A program made the position numbers and the translations under genes. 64,000 bases of DNA, taken from IMG/VR virus record IMGVR_UViG_3300036818_000105, positions 1-64,000 of that record; one strand, written 5' to 3'. Shown piece after piece: positions 46,197-54,085 of this stretch. Position 1 is the stretch's first letter, and each line of letters begins with the position of its first letter. The notes under the pieces are model-generated. The model did not search any database. It had not been told where the DNA came from and worked only from the letters and a program-made list of their open reading frames with translations. The DNA is from a virus.

Positions 46197-46229
46197 GCAC
46201 GTGCAGGCATCTCGTGCATTGGCACGTGC
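46197..46229. repeat. GCACGTGC motif pair, 25-bp step
   Basis: GCACGTGC at 46197 and 46222 between the divergent Acb2-like gene and the 46249 gene. Best match to the 34130 site in spacing. Confidence 0.65.
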
Positions 46230-46248
46230 ATGCGGCATCATAGGGGAC

Positions 46249-46701
46249 ATGGCCACCTCCCGTCCCGGCACGCGCGCCGACCTTACCCGTGTCGCGATCT
46301 TCGGATCGGTAGACGGCCTCGGCCTGTACCTCGGCATCGTCGCCGGCCTGATCGTCGCCCGCCAGCAGCCGTCAGCCGTCTGGGTCGCCGCAGTGTCCGG
46401 CGGAACCGCCGAGCTCATCAGCATGGCCAACGCGCAGCGCCTCAGTGACCGCAAGTCAGGCGTCACGGCCGCCCTCGTCGTCGGGGCCGCGTCGTTCGCC
46501 GGGTGCGTCGCCCCTGCCGTCCCGTACGCGGCATGGCGGGGCGAGTGGGCGCTCGCGGCCTCCCTCGCCCTCGCCGCCGCCGTCGCGGGGGTCATCAGCT
46601 GGCTCCGGCCCGAGCGCGGGGTCCTGGCCGTCGCGGAAACCTATGCGCTGCTCACCGTGACCGCCGTCGCGTGCGGGCTGATCGGGCTGTGGCTGCGGTG
46701 A
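46249..46701 (+). CDS. Multi-pass membrane protein, 150 aa
   Basis: ATG 46249. Four or five segments (GSVDGLGLYLGIVAGLIVAR; VWVAAVSGGTAELISMANAQ; GVTAALVVGAASFAGCVAPA; WALAASLALAAAVAGVISWL; ETYALLTVTAVACGLIGLWL). The DGL...ISMA arrangement recalls VIT1/CCC1 transporters, but the metal-binding acidic residues are absent. In this place it may be a phage membrane protein; role unknown. Confidence 0.65.
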   Translation: MATSRPGTRADLTRVAIFGSVDGLGLYLGIVAGLIVARQQPSAVWVAAVSGGTAELISMANAQRLSDRKSGVTAALVVGAASFAGCVAPAVPYAAWRGEWALAASLALAAAVAGVISWLRPERGVLAVAETYALLTVTAVACGLIGLWLR

Positions 46702-46711
46702 GGCGGCGGCG

Positions 46712-47164
46712 ATGGTGAAGCACGGCGGCCACCTGTGGGCAAGGCACCCCGCGGTCCGCAGCGGCAGCGACCTCAGCACCGGGGAACGGGCGGCGGACGG
46801 CCTCAAGGCAATCTTCGGGACCTGGACCCTCCTGTTCGCCATCATCATCGGCATCATCTTGTGGATCACCCTGGTCACCGACCCCGGCGAGCTCCGCCTG
46901 AACCTCGGCCTGTCGTTCCTCGCCAGCGTCCAGGGGGTGATCCTCCAGATCGCCGCCAACCGCGGTGACCGGATCGCCGGGGAAGTCGCCCTGCACACCG
47001 CGGGCAACACGGACGCCCTGAAGCAGCAGAGCGGGGAGATCCTGACCCTGCAGAAGCAGCAGATGGACCTGCTGTCCGGCATCGAGCACGCCAACTCCGA
47101 GCTCGCCCTCATCCGCCAGGCCGTCGCCGCGCGCCCGCAGTCACCCGAAGGAGGCGGCACGTGA
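46712..47164 (+). CDS. DUF1003-like membrane protein, 150 aa
   Basis: GERAADGLKAIFGTWTLLFA, then IIGIILWITLVTDPGE and LNLGLSFLASVQGVILQIAANR match the DUF1003 plan: two membrane segments with a short loop and a charged end. A C-terminal coiled coil follows (LKQQSGEILTLQKQQMDLLS). ATG start, 10 bases after the previous stop. Confidence 0.7.
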   Translation: MVKHGGHLWARHPAVRSGSDLSTGERAADGLKAIFGTWTLLFAIIIGIILWITLVTDPGELRLNLGLSFLASVQGVILQIAANRGDRIAGEVALHTAGNTDALKQQSGEILTLQKQQMDLLSGIEHANSELALIRQAVAARPQSPEGGGT

Positions 47165-47439
47165 GCCGCACACGAGACCAGCTAACCCGCCTCGAGGCAT
47201 CCGTCGCCCGCCTCGAGGAGGCCCTCGCCGGACACGCCACCCACCTCCGCGAGCAGGCCGCCGCGACCCGCATCGAGGTCAAGAACGCCGGGGCATCCGC
47301 TGACGCCGCCCACGCCGGGGTCCAGGCCCTCGCAGACATGCTCCCCGTCCCCGTCCCGGTCGACCCGGTGACAGGCGGGCCGGCCGTGCAGCCGCCCGCT
47401 GCCCGGCGCGCGGTCAAGCCGCCGAAAGAGCAGGCGTAG
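47161..47439 (+). CDS. Coiled-coil protein, 92 aa
   Basis: GTG start. RDQLTRLEASVARLEEALAG and TRIEVKNAGASADAAHAGVQ. It likely pairs with the coiled end of the upstream DUF1003-like protein. Confidence 0.62.
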   Translation: MSRTRDQLTRLEASVARLEEALAGHATHLREQAAATRIEVKNAGASADAAHAGVQALADMLPVPVPVDPVTGGPAVQPPAARRAVKPPKEQA

Positions 47440-47484
47440 GTGCGCGGGCCCGGCGCCGAGATCACAACCTGACCAGGAAAACCC

Positions 47485-48078
47485 ATGACCACGCAAACAC
47501 CCCGCAGCCGCGGCGGCAACGGCAAGTTCACCCGCGCCGCCGAGAGCCGCAAGCGCGACTGCCGTGCCGCCGAGCTCCACGGGCAGGGCTGGTCCTACCA
47601 GCGGATCGCCGACGAGCTCGGGTTCGCGTCCAAGGGCCACGCGCACAACGGCGTGATGCGCGCCTACGCCGACATGTGCACCGAGGAGGCGGGGCAGGCC
47701 CGGCAGGCCGACCTTGACCGCATCGACCGGCTCATCGAGCAGGCGTGGCAGGTGATGCTGACCCCGCACCTGACCGTGAACAACGGCAAGGTCATCCGCC
47801 ACTTCGCGGGCTTCGAGCGCGACGAGGACGGCATCGAGCGCCTCGACATGGACGGCAAGCCGATCCCGGTCTTCGTGGACGTGCTCGACGACGGCCCGAG
47901 GCTCGCCGCGGTCGGCGTCATCAAGGGGCTGCTCGAGCGCCGGGCGAGGATCTTCGGCTACGACGCCCCCGCCAAGTCCCGCGTCGAGGTGATCACGGCC
48001 GACATGGTCGAGTCGCAGATCGCCGACCTCGAGTCCCAACTGGCCCGCAATGACCCCGCTGGTCCAGGCACCCCCTGA
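47485..48078 (+). CDS. Terminase small subunit
   Basis: 197 residues. A basic start, then a helix-turn-helix: AAELHGQGWSYQRIADELGF then ASKGHAHNGVMRAYADMCTE, as in phage small terminases that bind the packaging site. A helical middle (ADLDRIDRLIEQAWQVMLTP) serves oligomerisation. Overlaps terL by 29 bases. Placement before terL makes the call likely. Confidence 0.78.
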   Translation: MTTQTPRSRGGNGKFTRAAESRKRDCRAAELHGQGWSYQRIADELGFASKGHAHNGVMRAYADMCTEEAGQARQADLDRIDRLIEQAWQVMLTPHLTVNNGKVIRHFAGFERDEDGIERLDMDGKPIPVFVDVLDDGPRLAAVGVIKGLLERRARIFGYDAPAKSRVEVITADMVESQIADLESQLARNDPAGPGTP

Positions 48079-50818
48079 CCGCCTGCGGTACCTGCTGGAG
48101 CTCCAGCGCCGCGCCGCGAGGATCAAGCACGGGATCACCAGGTACTACGACGACCCGGTCGGCTTCGCGCGTGACTGCATCGACTGGGGCGACAGCGAGG
48201 GCCTGACCGAGTACCAGGAGGAGATCCTCGACGGGATTCCCCGCCGCAAGCGCGTCGCGGTACGAGGCCCCCACGGGCTCGGCAAGGCGCTAGAATTGAG
48301 TGTGCGCATACCCACCCCTTCCGGCTGGTCGACCATCGGCGGCCTGCGCGTCGGCGACGAGGTTTTCGACGAGCACGGCAAGCCCTGCCGGGTGACGGGC
48401 AAGTCGCCCGTATGGCACGGCGACACGTACGAAGTCGAGTTTGCGGACAAGACCGTCATCACCGCTCACGGCGAGCACGAGTGGAACGCAGTCGACGTCT
48501 ACCACCGCCCGAAGACACCGAAGCCAGACCGGCGGCCTGTGCCCGTTTCGGACTGGCGCGACCACTGGGTATCGACTAGGCGCGTCACTACCGCGTACAT
48601 GGCGGAGCACATGCTCTCGCCTGGCGGTCAGCTTCGGTGGCGCATCCCGGCAGCACGCCCGCTGGAGCTACGTGCCGCCGACCTGCCGGTTGACCCGTAC
48701 ATCCTTGGGTACTGGCTCGGTGACGGATCGTCGAGGGGCGCCCAGATAACGATCTGCGCCAGCGACTGGCCGAGCCTGCAAGAGCGCCTGAAGGATGCCG
48801 GGTATCACCATGGCGAGCCCCGGCCGCATAAGGCCAGCCCGTCAACCTTCTCAGTGGGCGTCTCCACGCAGCCGGTGCGCCGTGGCGGCGGCCAGCATGA
48901 CACGCTGGCGCTCAGGCTCCGCAATCTCGGCGTCCTCGGCAATAAGCACATCCCGGTGATCTACCAGCGGGCATCCGCGGCGCAGCGCATGGAGGTTGTG
49001 CGCGGACTGTGGGACTCGGACGGCTACCGGCAGGCTGGCGGCAGCGACGAGATCACGCTCACCTGCAAGCCGCTAGCGGATGACGTAGCTGAGCTGCTGC
49101 GGTCTCTCGGCCTGGTGGTCCGGGTAAGCGAAAGCGACTCCAAGATTGACGGGCGCGTGGTCGGCCGCAGGTGGCGCATCGCCGCCCGGTTCGACTTCAA
49201 CCCCTACCGTCTTGCGCGCTACGACTGGGAGCCCCGCGGCCGGCAGTCCTCTCGCCACACCCAGCGGACGATCACGGATATCCGCAGGGTGGCCGACAAG
49301 CCGACCCAGTGCATCGAGGTGGACTCGCCGTCGCACCTGTACCTCGCTGGCGACTCAATGATCCCGACGCACAACTCCGGGATAGCGGCCATCGCCGTCC
49401 ACTGGTTCGCCCTGACGCGGGACGCGGCCGGCGTCGACTGGAAGATCCCTGCGACCGCCGGGTCATGGCACCAGCTGACCCAGTACCTGTTCCCTGAGAT
49501 CCACAAGTGGGCCGGGCGCCTGCGATGGGACAAGGTGCGGGACGGCCGCCCGTTCTCCCGCGCGCACGAGCTCCAGAACCTGAACCTGCGCCTGGCGCAC
49601 GGCTCCGCCTTCGCGGGGGCATCGGCGAACGCGGCGCTGATCGAGGGCGCGCACGCCGACTCGCTGCTGTTCCTGTTCGACGAGGGAAAGGCCATCCCGG
49701 CCGCCACGTTCGACGCATGTGAGGGCGCCCTCGGCGGCACGGGCGAGGCCTTCGCCCTGATCCTGTCAACGCCGGGGGCACCGTCAGGGCGCTTCTACGA
49801 CATCTGCGCGCGCAAGCCCGGCTACGAGGACTGGCACCCTGTCCACGTCACCCTCGAGCGCGCGATCGCCGCCGGGCGCATCAGCGAGGAGTGGGCTGAG
49901 CAGCGCGCCCGTCAGTGGGGCACCGAGTCGGCGATCTACCAGAACCGCGTCCTGGGCGAGTTCTACGCCAGTGACGAGGACTCGGTTATCCCCCTCGCGT
50001 GGGCGGAGGCGGCGGTTGCCCGCTGGCACGCCTGGGACGAGGCCGGGCGTCCGGAACCGGGCAGGCCGCGCACGGTTGGCGTGGACGTGGCCCGCACCGG
50101 CCAGGACCGCACGGTCCTCGCCCTCCGCAACGGCCCGGTGATCACGGAGCTGCGCCGGTCGGTGAAGGAAGACACGATGCAGACCACCGGCCGCGTGAAG
50201 GGCATCCTTGACGCCGACGACTCGGTTACCGCCGTGGTCGACGTGATCGGCATCGGCGCAGGCGTCGTTGACCGCCTCCGCGAGCAGCACGCCCGGGTGC
50301 TGGCTTTCAACGCCTCCCGCGGGTCGAAGGCGAAGGACAGCACGAGGGAGTTCGGCTTCGCGAACCGCCGGAGTGAGGCGTGGTGGACGATGAGGCAGGC
50401 GCTGGACCCGTCGAGCGACCCGGATATCTGCTTCCCTGACGACGAGATGCTGCTCGGTGACCTCTCGGCACCGCAGTGGAAAGTCACGTCATCCGGAAGG
50501 ATCGCGGTGGAGACTAAAGAGGAGATCGCCAAGCGCCTAGGCCGGTCAACTGACGACGGTGACGCGGTAATTCAGGCTTTCGTCCCGCACCTCGGCGAGT
50601 CTTCGCCGGGCACCGTCCGCAAGTGGGCCGGGTCCGTCGAGCTCGACAGCATGGGCGTGAGCGAGGAAACGAAGGCTCACCGCCGCATGAGGGAGATCGC
50701 GGGCAAGGCGGCCGAGGGACTTGAGGACGCGCCGTGGGATCTCGACGGATTCTCGCCGCAGGACGGCGATGACAGACCGCAGGGCGGGCGACGGGGCAAC
50801 GTCCGGACGTGGCAGTAG
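48050..50818 (+). CDS. terL: Terminase large subunit interrupted by a class 3 intein
   Basis: 922 residues as translated; 559 after removal of the intein (residues 80-442). The intein lies in the Walker A: extein VRGPHGLGK then SGIAAIAVHWFALTRDAAGV. Walker B is LLFLFDEGKAIP at about 545-556, with the motif III region FALILSTPGAPSGRFYD. The nuclease domain follows (VGVDVARTGQDRTVLALRNG; VTAVVDVIGIGAGVVDRL; EIAKRLGRSTDDGDAVIQ). Splicing must work for DNA packaging. ATG 48050 overlaps terS. Distance to the portal gene is unusually long because of the 50833-53658 insertion. Confidence 0.9.
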   Translation: MTPLVQAPPDRLRYLLELQRRAARIKHGITRYYDDPVGFARDCIDWGDSEGLTEYQEEILDGIPRRKRVAVRGPHGLGKALELSVRIPTPSGWSTIGGLRVGDEVFDEHGKPCRVTGKSPVWHGDTYEVEFADKTVITAHGEHEWNAVDVYHRPKTPKPDRRPVPVSDWRDHWVSTRRVTTAYMAEHMLSPGGQLRWRIPAARPLELRAADLPVDPYILGYWLGDGSSRGAQITICASDWPSLQERLKDAGYHHGEPRPHKASPSTFSVGVSTQPVRRGGGQHDTLALRLRNLGVLGNKHIPVIYQRASAAQRMEVVRGLWDSDGYRQAGGSDEITLTCKPLADDVAELLRSLGLVVRVSESDSKIDGRVVGRRWRIAARFDFNPYRLARYDWEPRGRQSSRHTQRTITDIRRVADKPTQCIEVDSPSHLYLAGDSMIPTHNSGIAAIAVHWFALTRDAAGVDWKIPATAGSWHQLTQYLFPEIHKWAGRLRWDKVRDGRPFSRAHELQNLNLRLAHGSAFAGASANAALIEGAHADSLLFLFDEGKAIPAATFDACEGALGGTGEAFALILSTPGAPSGRFYDICARKPGYEDWHPVHVTLERAIAAGRISEEWAEQRARQWGTESAIYQNRVLGEFYASDEDSVIPLAWAEAAVARWHAWDEAGRPEPGRPRTVGVDVARTGQDRTVLALRNGPVITELRRSVKEDTMQTTGRVKGILDADDSVTAVVDVIGIGAGVVDRLREQHARVLAFNASRGSKAKDSTREFGFANRRSEAWWTMRQALDPSSDPDICFPDDEMLLGDLSAPQWKVTSSGRIAVETKEEIAKRLGRSTDDGDAVIQAFVPHLGESSPGTVRKWAGSVELDSMGVSEETKAHRRMREIAGKAAEGLEDAPWDLDGFSPQDGDDRPQGGRRGNVRTWQ
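48287..49375 (+). other. Class 3 intein with LAGLIDADG homing endonuclease
   Basis: 363 residues. Starts with Ala (GLGK then ALELSVRIPTPSG) and ends SMIPTHN followed by Ser. It has the WCT triplet of class 3 inteins: W145 in GEHEW (block B), C421 in TQCIEVD (block F) and T440 in IPTHN (block G). Such inteins start splicing from the block-F Cys, not from residue 1. The LAGLIDADG-type motif is YILGYWLGDGSSRGAQI, and LWDSDGYRQAGGSDEIT may be the second. Confidence 0.88.
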
Positions 50819-50832
50819 GCAGGCCGACCCGC

Positions 50833-51237
50833 CTACATGAACTCCACGTCCTCCCCGGCCGCCGCTGCCTTCCGTAGCCCGTCGATGAACCGCTCAGTGT
50901 TTTCCCGCGCGCGGTAGACCGCGCCGTCCAGCAGCGGCAGCAGCTGCTCTAGCCGGTCCGCGAGGTGAGCGCCGTGCTGCGGGTGAATGACCCCGTCGCA
51001 GTCCGAGTGAACGAGCAGGAACAGCAGCGGGTCGTCTCCGGGGATGGCGTCCCACTCGCCCAGGTAGTTCTTGTCCTCGAACATCTCCCACGGCAGTTCG
51101 TAGTACGCCTCGCCGCGCAGGACGTTAGGCGTTCTGTCGCTGACCTGGTACCCCGCCGCCCTGGCCACCTCGCGCCGCCACCGCTGGAACCCGCCGTACG
51201 GCCCGTGCCAGCACTCGTGACTGGTGTCTAGTCCCAC
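50833..51237 (-). CDS. Conserved hypothetical protein, 134 aa
   Basis: MGLDTSHECWHGPYGGFQRW, then VHSDCDGVIHPQHGAHLADR and LEQLLPLLD. The MGLDTSHxCWHG start and HSDCDG motif define a family found in phages and bacteria, with no known activity. Confidence 0.75.
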   Translation of the reverse strand: MGLDTSHECWHGPYGGFQRWRREVARAAGYQVSDRTPNVLRGEAYYELPWEMFEDKNYLGEWDAIPGDDPLLFLLVHSDCDGVIHPQHGAHLADRLEQLLPLLDGAVYRARENTERFIDGLRKAAAAGEDVEFM

Positions 51238-51259
51238 GCCCGGCAGCCTACATGCGCGC

Positions 51260-51550
51260 TCAGGCCGGGCCCTCCCCTTCCGCCGCGAACTGCTCCGGGT
51301 GGGCGATGGCGTACCGGGCCACTATCAGCTCGTGCTCGCTCAGGTATTCAGGGTCAAAGACGTAGACCCGGCGCGGCGTCCCCGGCTGGTCGCACTCGGG
51401 GCCCCCGTCCCGGTGGACCGCGTCACTGGCGAAGTGACGGTGGAACGGCCCCCACGACTCCGGCCACTTGCCGGCTCGCTCAGCCTTGTCGCGGTCGGCC
51501 TCCCACGGCGTGCGGGTGTCCTGGTCGTCCTCTGGGTCCGGGGTGCTCAT
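51260..51550 (-). CDS. Hypothetical protein, 96 aa (paralog of 41159)
   Basis: Nearly identical to the second half of the 41159-41659 product. Begins MSTPDPEDDQDTRTPW. ATG 51550 overlaps the upstream stop. Confidence 0.68.
   Translation of the reverse strand: MSTPDPEDDQDTRTPWEADRDKAERAGKWPESWGPFHRHFASDAVHRDGGPECDQPGTPRRVYVFDPEYLSEHELIVARYAIAHPEQFAAEGEGPA
51362..51481 (-). repeat. 120-bp exact inverted duplication, copy 2
   Basis: Reverse complement of 41435-41554 without a mismatch by my reading. Lies inside the paralog gene. Confidence 0.8.
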
Positions 51551-51801
51551 GACTTCCTCCGGTTGCTGGTCACCACGGGCTCGAACTCGGCCGTCCAGCC
51601 CTCAGTGCCACGGTAGACGGTAACCGGGGCGTTCTTCGGCGCGAACGCCGCGCCTTCCATGCGGACCACCCCGATGCCGGGCAGCGTGATGCCGTCTCCG
51701 GCTAGGGCGTACTCGCCCGGGAGGTAGCGCGTCCCGCACCGTTCGTGACCCGGCCCTTGGCAGCGTCCCGTCCCGGCGACACGGCAGCGCCACTCAGGCA
51801 T
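51547..51801 (-). CDS. Small Cys-rich protein, 84 aa
   Basis: ATG 51801, overlapping the upstream gene by 8 bases. EWRCRVAGTGRCQGPGHERC then TRYLPGEYALAGDGITL, three Cys and a His in the first 25 residues. The C-terminal part is beta. Unknown. Confidence 0.6.
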   Translation of the reverse strand: MPEWRCRVAGTGRCQGPGHERCGTRYLPGEYALAGDGITLPGIGVVRMEGAAFAPKNAPVTVYRGTEGWTAEFEPVVTSNRRKS

Positions 51802-52156
51802 TGCCGTCAGCCCCTTCCCCCGGCGCGAACTTAGCGGCCTCTCGCTCGATGTCCGGGTTGTCCTCAGCCGACTCCAGTACGAGCGATGCGCCGCGCTGGA
51901 GCCGGTTGGCGAGCACGAGCGCGTCTTCGGCCGTGAGCAGGACAGAGGAGACGCTCGGCGTGCCGTCCCCGTCCTCGCTGTTGATGACCAGTCCGACCAT
52001 GCCGGGGTCATGTGCCGCGTCCCCGCAGTGCTCGCAGGTAGACGCGCCCTCAGGCTCGTAGACGTGCTCGACGATGATCACGGTGTCTTCGTCAGGGTGG
52101 ACGCACCCGAGGATGCGTGAGCGGATTCTGATGCCGCCGGGCTCGTTGTCACTCAT
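51794..52156 (-). CDS. Hypothetical protein, 120 aa
   Basis: ATG 52156, eight bases from a -10-like TATACT on the minus strand. Beta start (IRIRSRILGCVHPDEDTVII), Cys pair STCEHCGDAAH, then SVLLTAEDALVLANRLQRGA. First gene of the minus cassette. Unknown. Confidence 0.6.
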   Translation of the reverse strand: MSDNEPGGIRIRSRILGCVHPDEDTVIIVEHVYEPEGASTCEHCGDAAHDPGMVGLVINSEDGDGTPSVSSVLLTAEDALVLANRLQRGASLVLESAEDNPDIEREAAKFAPGEGADGNA

Positions 52157-52213
52157 AAGCCAGAGTATACCCGGATATTGCCGCTTCACTGTGTAGTGCG
52201 CACGTTCATCATG

Positions 52214-52219
52214 TAGAAT
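52214..52219 (+). promoter_or_regulatory. -10 box of the XRE-tnpB operon
   Basis: TAGAAT (within TGTAGAAT) ends 6 bases before the ATG at 52226, so the XRE mRNA is likely leaderless. Just left lie ACTGTGTAGTGCGCACG and the divergent promoter of the minus cassette. Confidence 0.5.
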
Positions 52220-52225
52220 AAGGTC

Positions 52226-52471
52226 ATGACCGACGCTAGCCCGGTTGCCATCCAGCGAGCCATCGCGGCCAACATCCGAGCCGAACGCGCCCGCGCCCGG
52301 CTCTCTCAGCAGGCCGTGGCAGACGCCATGCAGAAGCGCGGGTTCGCCTACTGGCGCCAGCAGACAACCGGAGCGACCGAACGCGGCGAGCGCCGGATAA
52401 CCGCCGATGAACTGACCGCACTCGCCGCCGTATTCGGCACCGCGCCGGAGACGCTCTGGCGGATGCCGTGA
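52226..52471 (+). CDS. XRE-family regulator, 81 aa
   Basis: IAANIRAERARARLSQQAVA, then FAYWRQQTTGATERGERRIT and LTALAAVFGTAPETL: an XRE helix-turn-helix with the inserted-type third helix. It overlaps tnpB by 4 bases (GTGA), so the two are translated together. Confidence 0.8.
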   Translation: MTDASPVAIQRAIAANIRAERARARLSQQAVADAMQKRGFAYWRQQTTGATERGERRITADELTALAAVFGTAPETLWRMP

Positions 52472-53658
52472 GGCGGGCCTACAAGTTCCTCGCATACCCG
52501 ACGCGACCCCAGGAGGGCCGCTCGGGCGCGCTGCTGCGCGACCACTGCGACCTGTACGACGCCGCGCTCGAGGAACGCCGCGAGGCGTGGCGGATGCGGA
52601 AAGCTCCGGTGTCCTACGGCATGCAGTCTGCCCAGCTCAAGGAGATCCGAGCGGCCGACCCGGACGGGCAGGGGAGGCACTCGTTCACCGCCCAGCAGCA
52701 AACCCTGCGCAGGCTCAACGACGCGTTCGTTATGTTCTACAAGCGGTGCAAGATCCCGGGCAAGAAGCCGGGCTACCCGAGGTTCAAGCCGTACGCCCGG
52801 TTCGATCAGGTCCGGTTCGTCGCCGGAGACGGTGCGAAGTGGACCCCGGCGAACGGCATTGGCTGGGCACGCGCCTACTTCCAGGCGGTCGGCTCGGTCA
52901 AGGTGAAGCAGCACCGGCCGGTGACGGGCACCGTCAAGGCGCTCCAACTCAAGCGGGAGCACCGCCGCTGGTACGTCATCGTCATCACCGAAACTGAGCC
53001 GGTGCCGCTGCCCCCGGCGGGCCGTGAAGTCGGCGTAGACGTGGGGGTGGTGCGGTTCCTGACCACCTCGGACGGCGGGATCGTGGCCAATCCGCGTTTC
53101 TTCGCCGCGTCGGCCGGGGTGATCGCGGACTTGCAGCGCCGCATGAACCGCGCCAGGCCGGGTTCGGGGAACCGCAAGCGGATCAGGCGCGCCCTGGCCC
53201 GGGAGCACCGCAAGGTCAGGAACTCCCGCCGCGACTTCCACCACAAGACCGCGCGAATTCTCATTGACGAGTGTGACGTGATCGCCCTGGAAGACCTCAA
53301 CACGGAAGGGATGACCAGGCGTCCCAAACCGAAGCCCGACCCGGACAAGCCGGGCGAGCACCTCCCGAACGGGGCCGCCTCCAAGGCCGGCCTGAACAAG
53401 TCGATACGCGACGCGGGCTGGGCACAGTTCATGAGCATCATCGTCGGCAAGGCTGAGAGCGCCGGCCGGCGAGTGATCCTGGTGGACCCGCGGAACACGA
53501 GCATCGACTGTCACCAGTGCGGGCGAAGATGCGAGCGCCCGCAGCAGGACACGGTTATCTGCCCCGCGCACGGCGCGATGGACGCCGACGTGAACGGGGC
53601 CAGAAACATCGCCAGCAGGGCCGGGCTGGGCTCTGGTCAGGCCGCGCGAGCGGCCTGA
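52468..53658 (+). CDS. tnpB: Second TnpB, coupled to an XRE gene
   Basis: 396 residues. RuvC residues intact: D191 (EVGVDVGVV), E275 (VIALEDLN) and D374 (DADVNGARN). Zinc finger CHQCGRRCERP and VICPAHG (C348, C351, C365, H368). Not close to the 35423 TnpB in sequence. No tnpA nearby, and no GGATGTCAA-type right end; a GGCGG...CCGCC hairpin follows at about 53665-53680. Translation appears coupled to the XRE gene, so it could be a domesticated form or a TnpB with its own repressor. GTG start. Confidence 0.87.
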   Translation: MRRAYKFLAYPTRPQEGRSGALLRDHCDLYDAALEERREAWRMRKAPVSYGMQSAQLKEIRAADPDGQGRHSFTAQQQTLRRLNDAFVMFYKRCKIPGKKPGYPRFKPYARFDQVRFVAGDGAKWTPANGIGWARAYFQAVGSVKVKQHRPVTGTVKALQLKREHRRWYVIVITETEPVPLPPAGREVGVDVGVVRFLTTSDGGIVANPRFFAASAGVIADLQRRMNRARPGSGNRKRIRRALAREHRKVRNSRRDFHHKTARILIDECDVIALEDLNTEGMTRRPKPKPDPDKPGEHLPNGAASKAGLNKSIRDAGWAQFMSIIVGKAESAGRRVILVDPRNTSIDCHQCGRRCERPQQDTVICPAHGAMDADVNGARNIASRAGLGSGQAARAA

Positions 53659-53729
53659 GAAGGTGGCGGAGCGATCCGCCATAGCAGTCACCCAGTTTTC
53701 CAGATACGTCGACGACTTCTTTCTCTCCT

Positions 53730-53772
53730 CCCTGCTGCACGGCGGCGAAAGCCCCGCCGCCAGGCAGCAGGG
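53730..53772. terminator. Strong two-part hairpin after tnpB
   Basis: CCCTGCTGC (53730-53738) and GGCGGCG (53741-53747) pair with CGCCGCC (53755-53761) and GCAGCAGGG (53764-53772). It separates the XRE-tnpB unit from the portal transcript. The preceding 70 bases hold the GGCGG/CCGCC hairpin and no gene. Confidence 0.65.
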
Positions 53773-53813
53773 AGCGTGACCGGCACTGCCTCCGCACGCT
53801 AGCCTGTGAGCGT

Positions 53814-53846
53814 GCACGTGCATTCGTCGCGTGCAGATGCACACGC
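53814..53846. repeat. GCACGTGC motif with 25-bp partner
   Basis: GCACGTGC at 53814 and GCACACGC at 53839, exactly 25 bases on; 30 bases before the portal-region start with its GGAGAGGAGGTGATG ribosome site. Confidence 0.55.
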
Positions 53847-53875
53847 TAGCGGCGGAGAGGAGGTGATGCTTGGGT

Positions 53876-54022
53876 ATGGTCGACACTCGCTCCGCAAATG
53901 TCGTCGCCTTCCCCGACCTCGCGCCGAAGGGCTCTCGCGGCCCCAGCGGCAAGCGGGCCCTTTTGGGTCCAGAGGTAGGGACGTCGTTCGATTACGGACA
54001 GCGCTTGTTCGCCTACTATTAG
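53876..54022 (+). CDS. Short ORF, candidate N-terminus of the portal protein
   Basis: 48 residues from ATG 53876 (after GGAGAGGAGGTG) to TAG 54020: begins VDTRSANVVAFPDLAPKGSR and ends SFDYGQRLFAYY. It is in the same frame as the portal gene, with 21 codons between. Either a short separate protein or the portal N-terminus cut by a stop. Frame ATG 53864 in another phase runs through the same region and looks unlikely. Confidence 0.5.
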   Translation: MVDTRSANVVAFPDLAPKGSRGPSGKRALLGPEVGTSFDYGQRLFAYY

Positions 54023-54032
54023 TTAAGGCGAA
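54008..54032 (+). other. Hairpin around the TAG before the portal gene
   Basis: TTCGCCT (54008-54014) and AGGCGAA (54026-54032) frame an 11-base loop that contains TAG 54020-54022. TTCGATTACGG at 53987 is repeated as TTCGACTACGG at 54042, 55 bases on. Confidence 0.5.
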
Positions 54033-54085
54033 GGAGATGTGTTCGACTACGGCTTAGCGAATTTTCCGCTCGTGACTACAAAACG

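Noticed and set aside
46249-46701. VIT1/CCC1 iron transporter call
   Set aside because: Only the general order of segments is similar; the acidic metal site is missing.
53980-54000. GTTCGATTACG, similar to a tRNA T-loop
   Set aside because: No acceptor, D or anticodon arms around it; it lies in a coding frame.
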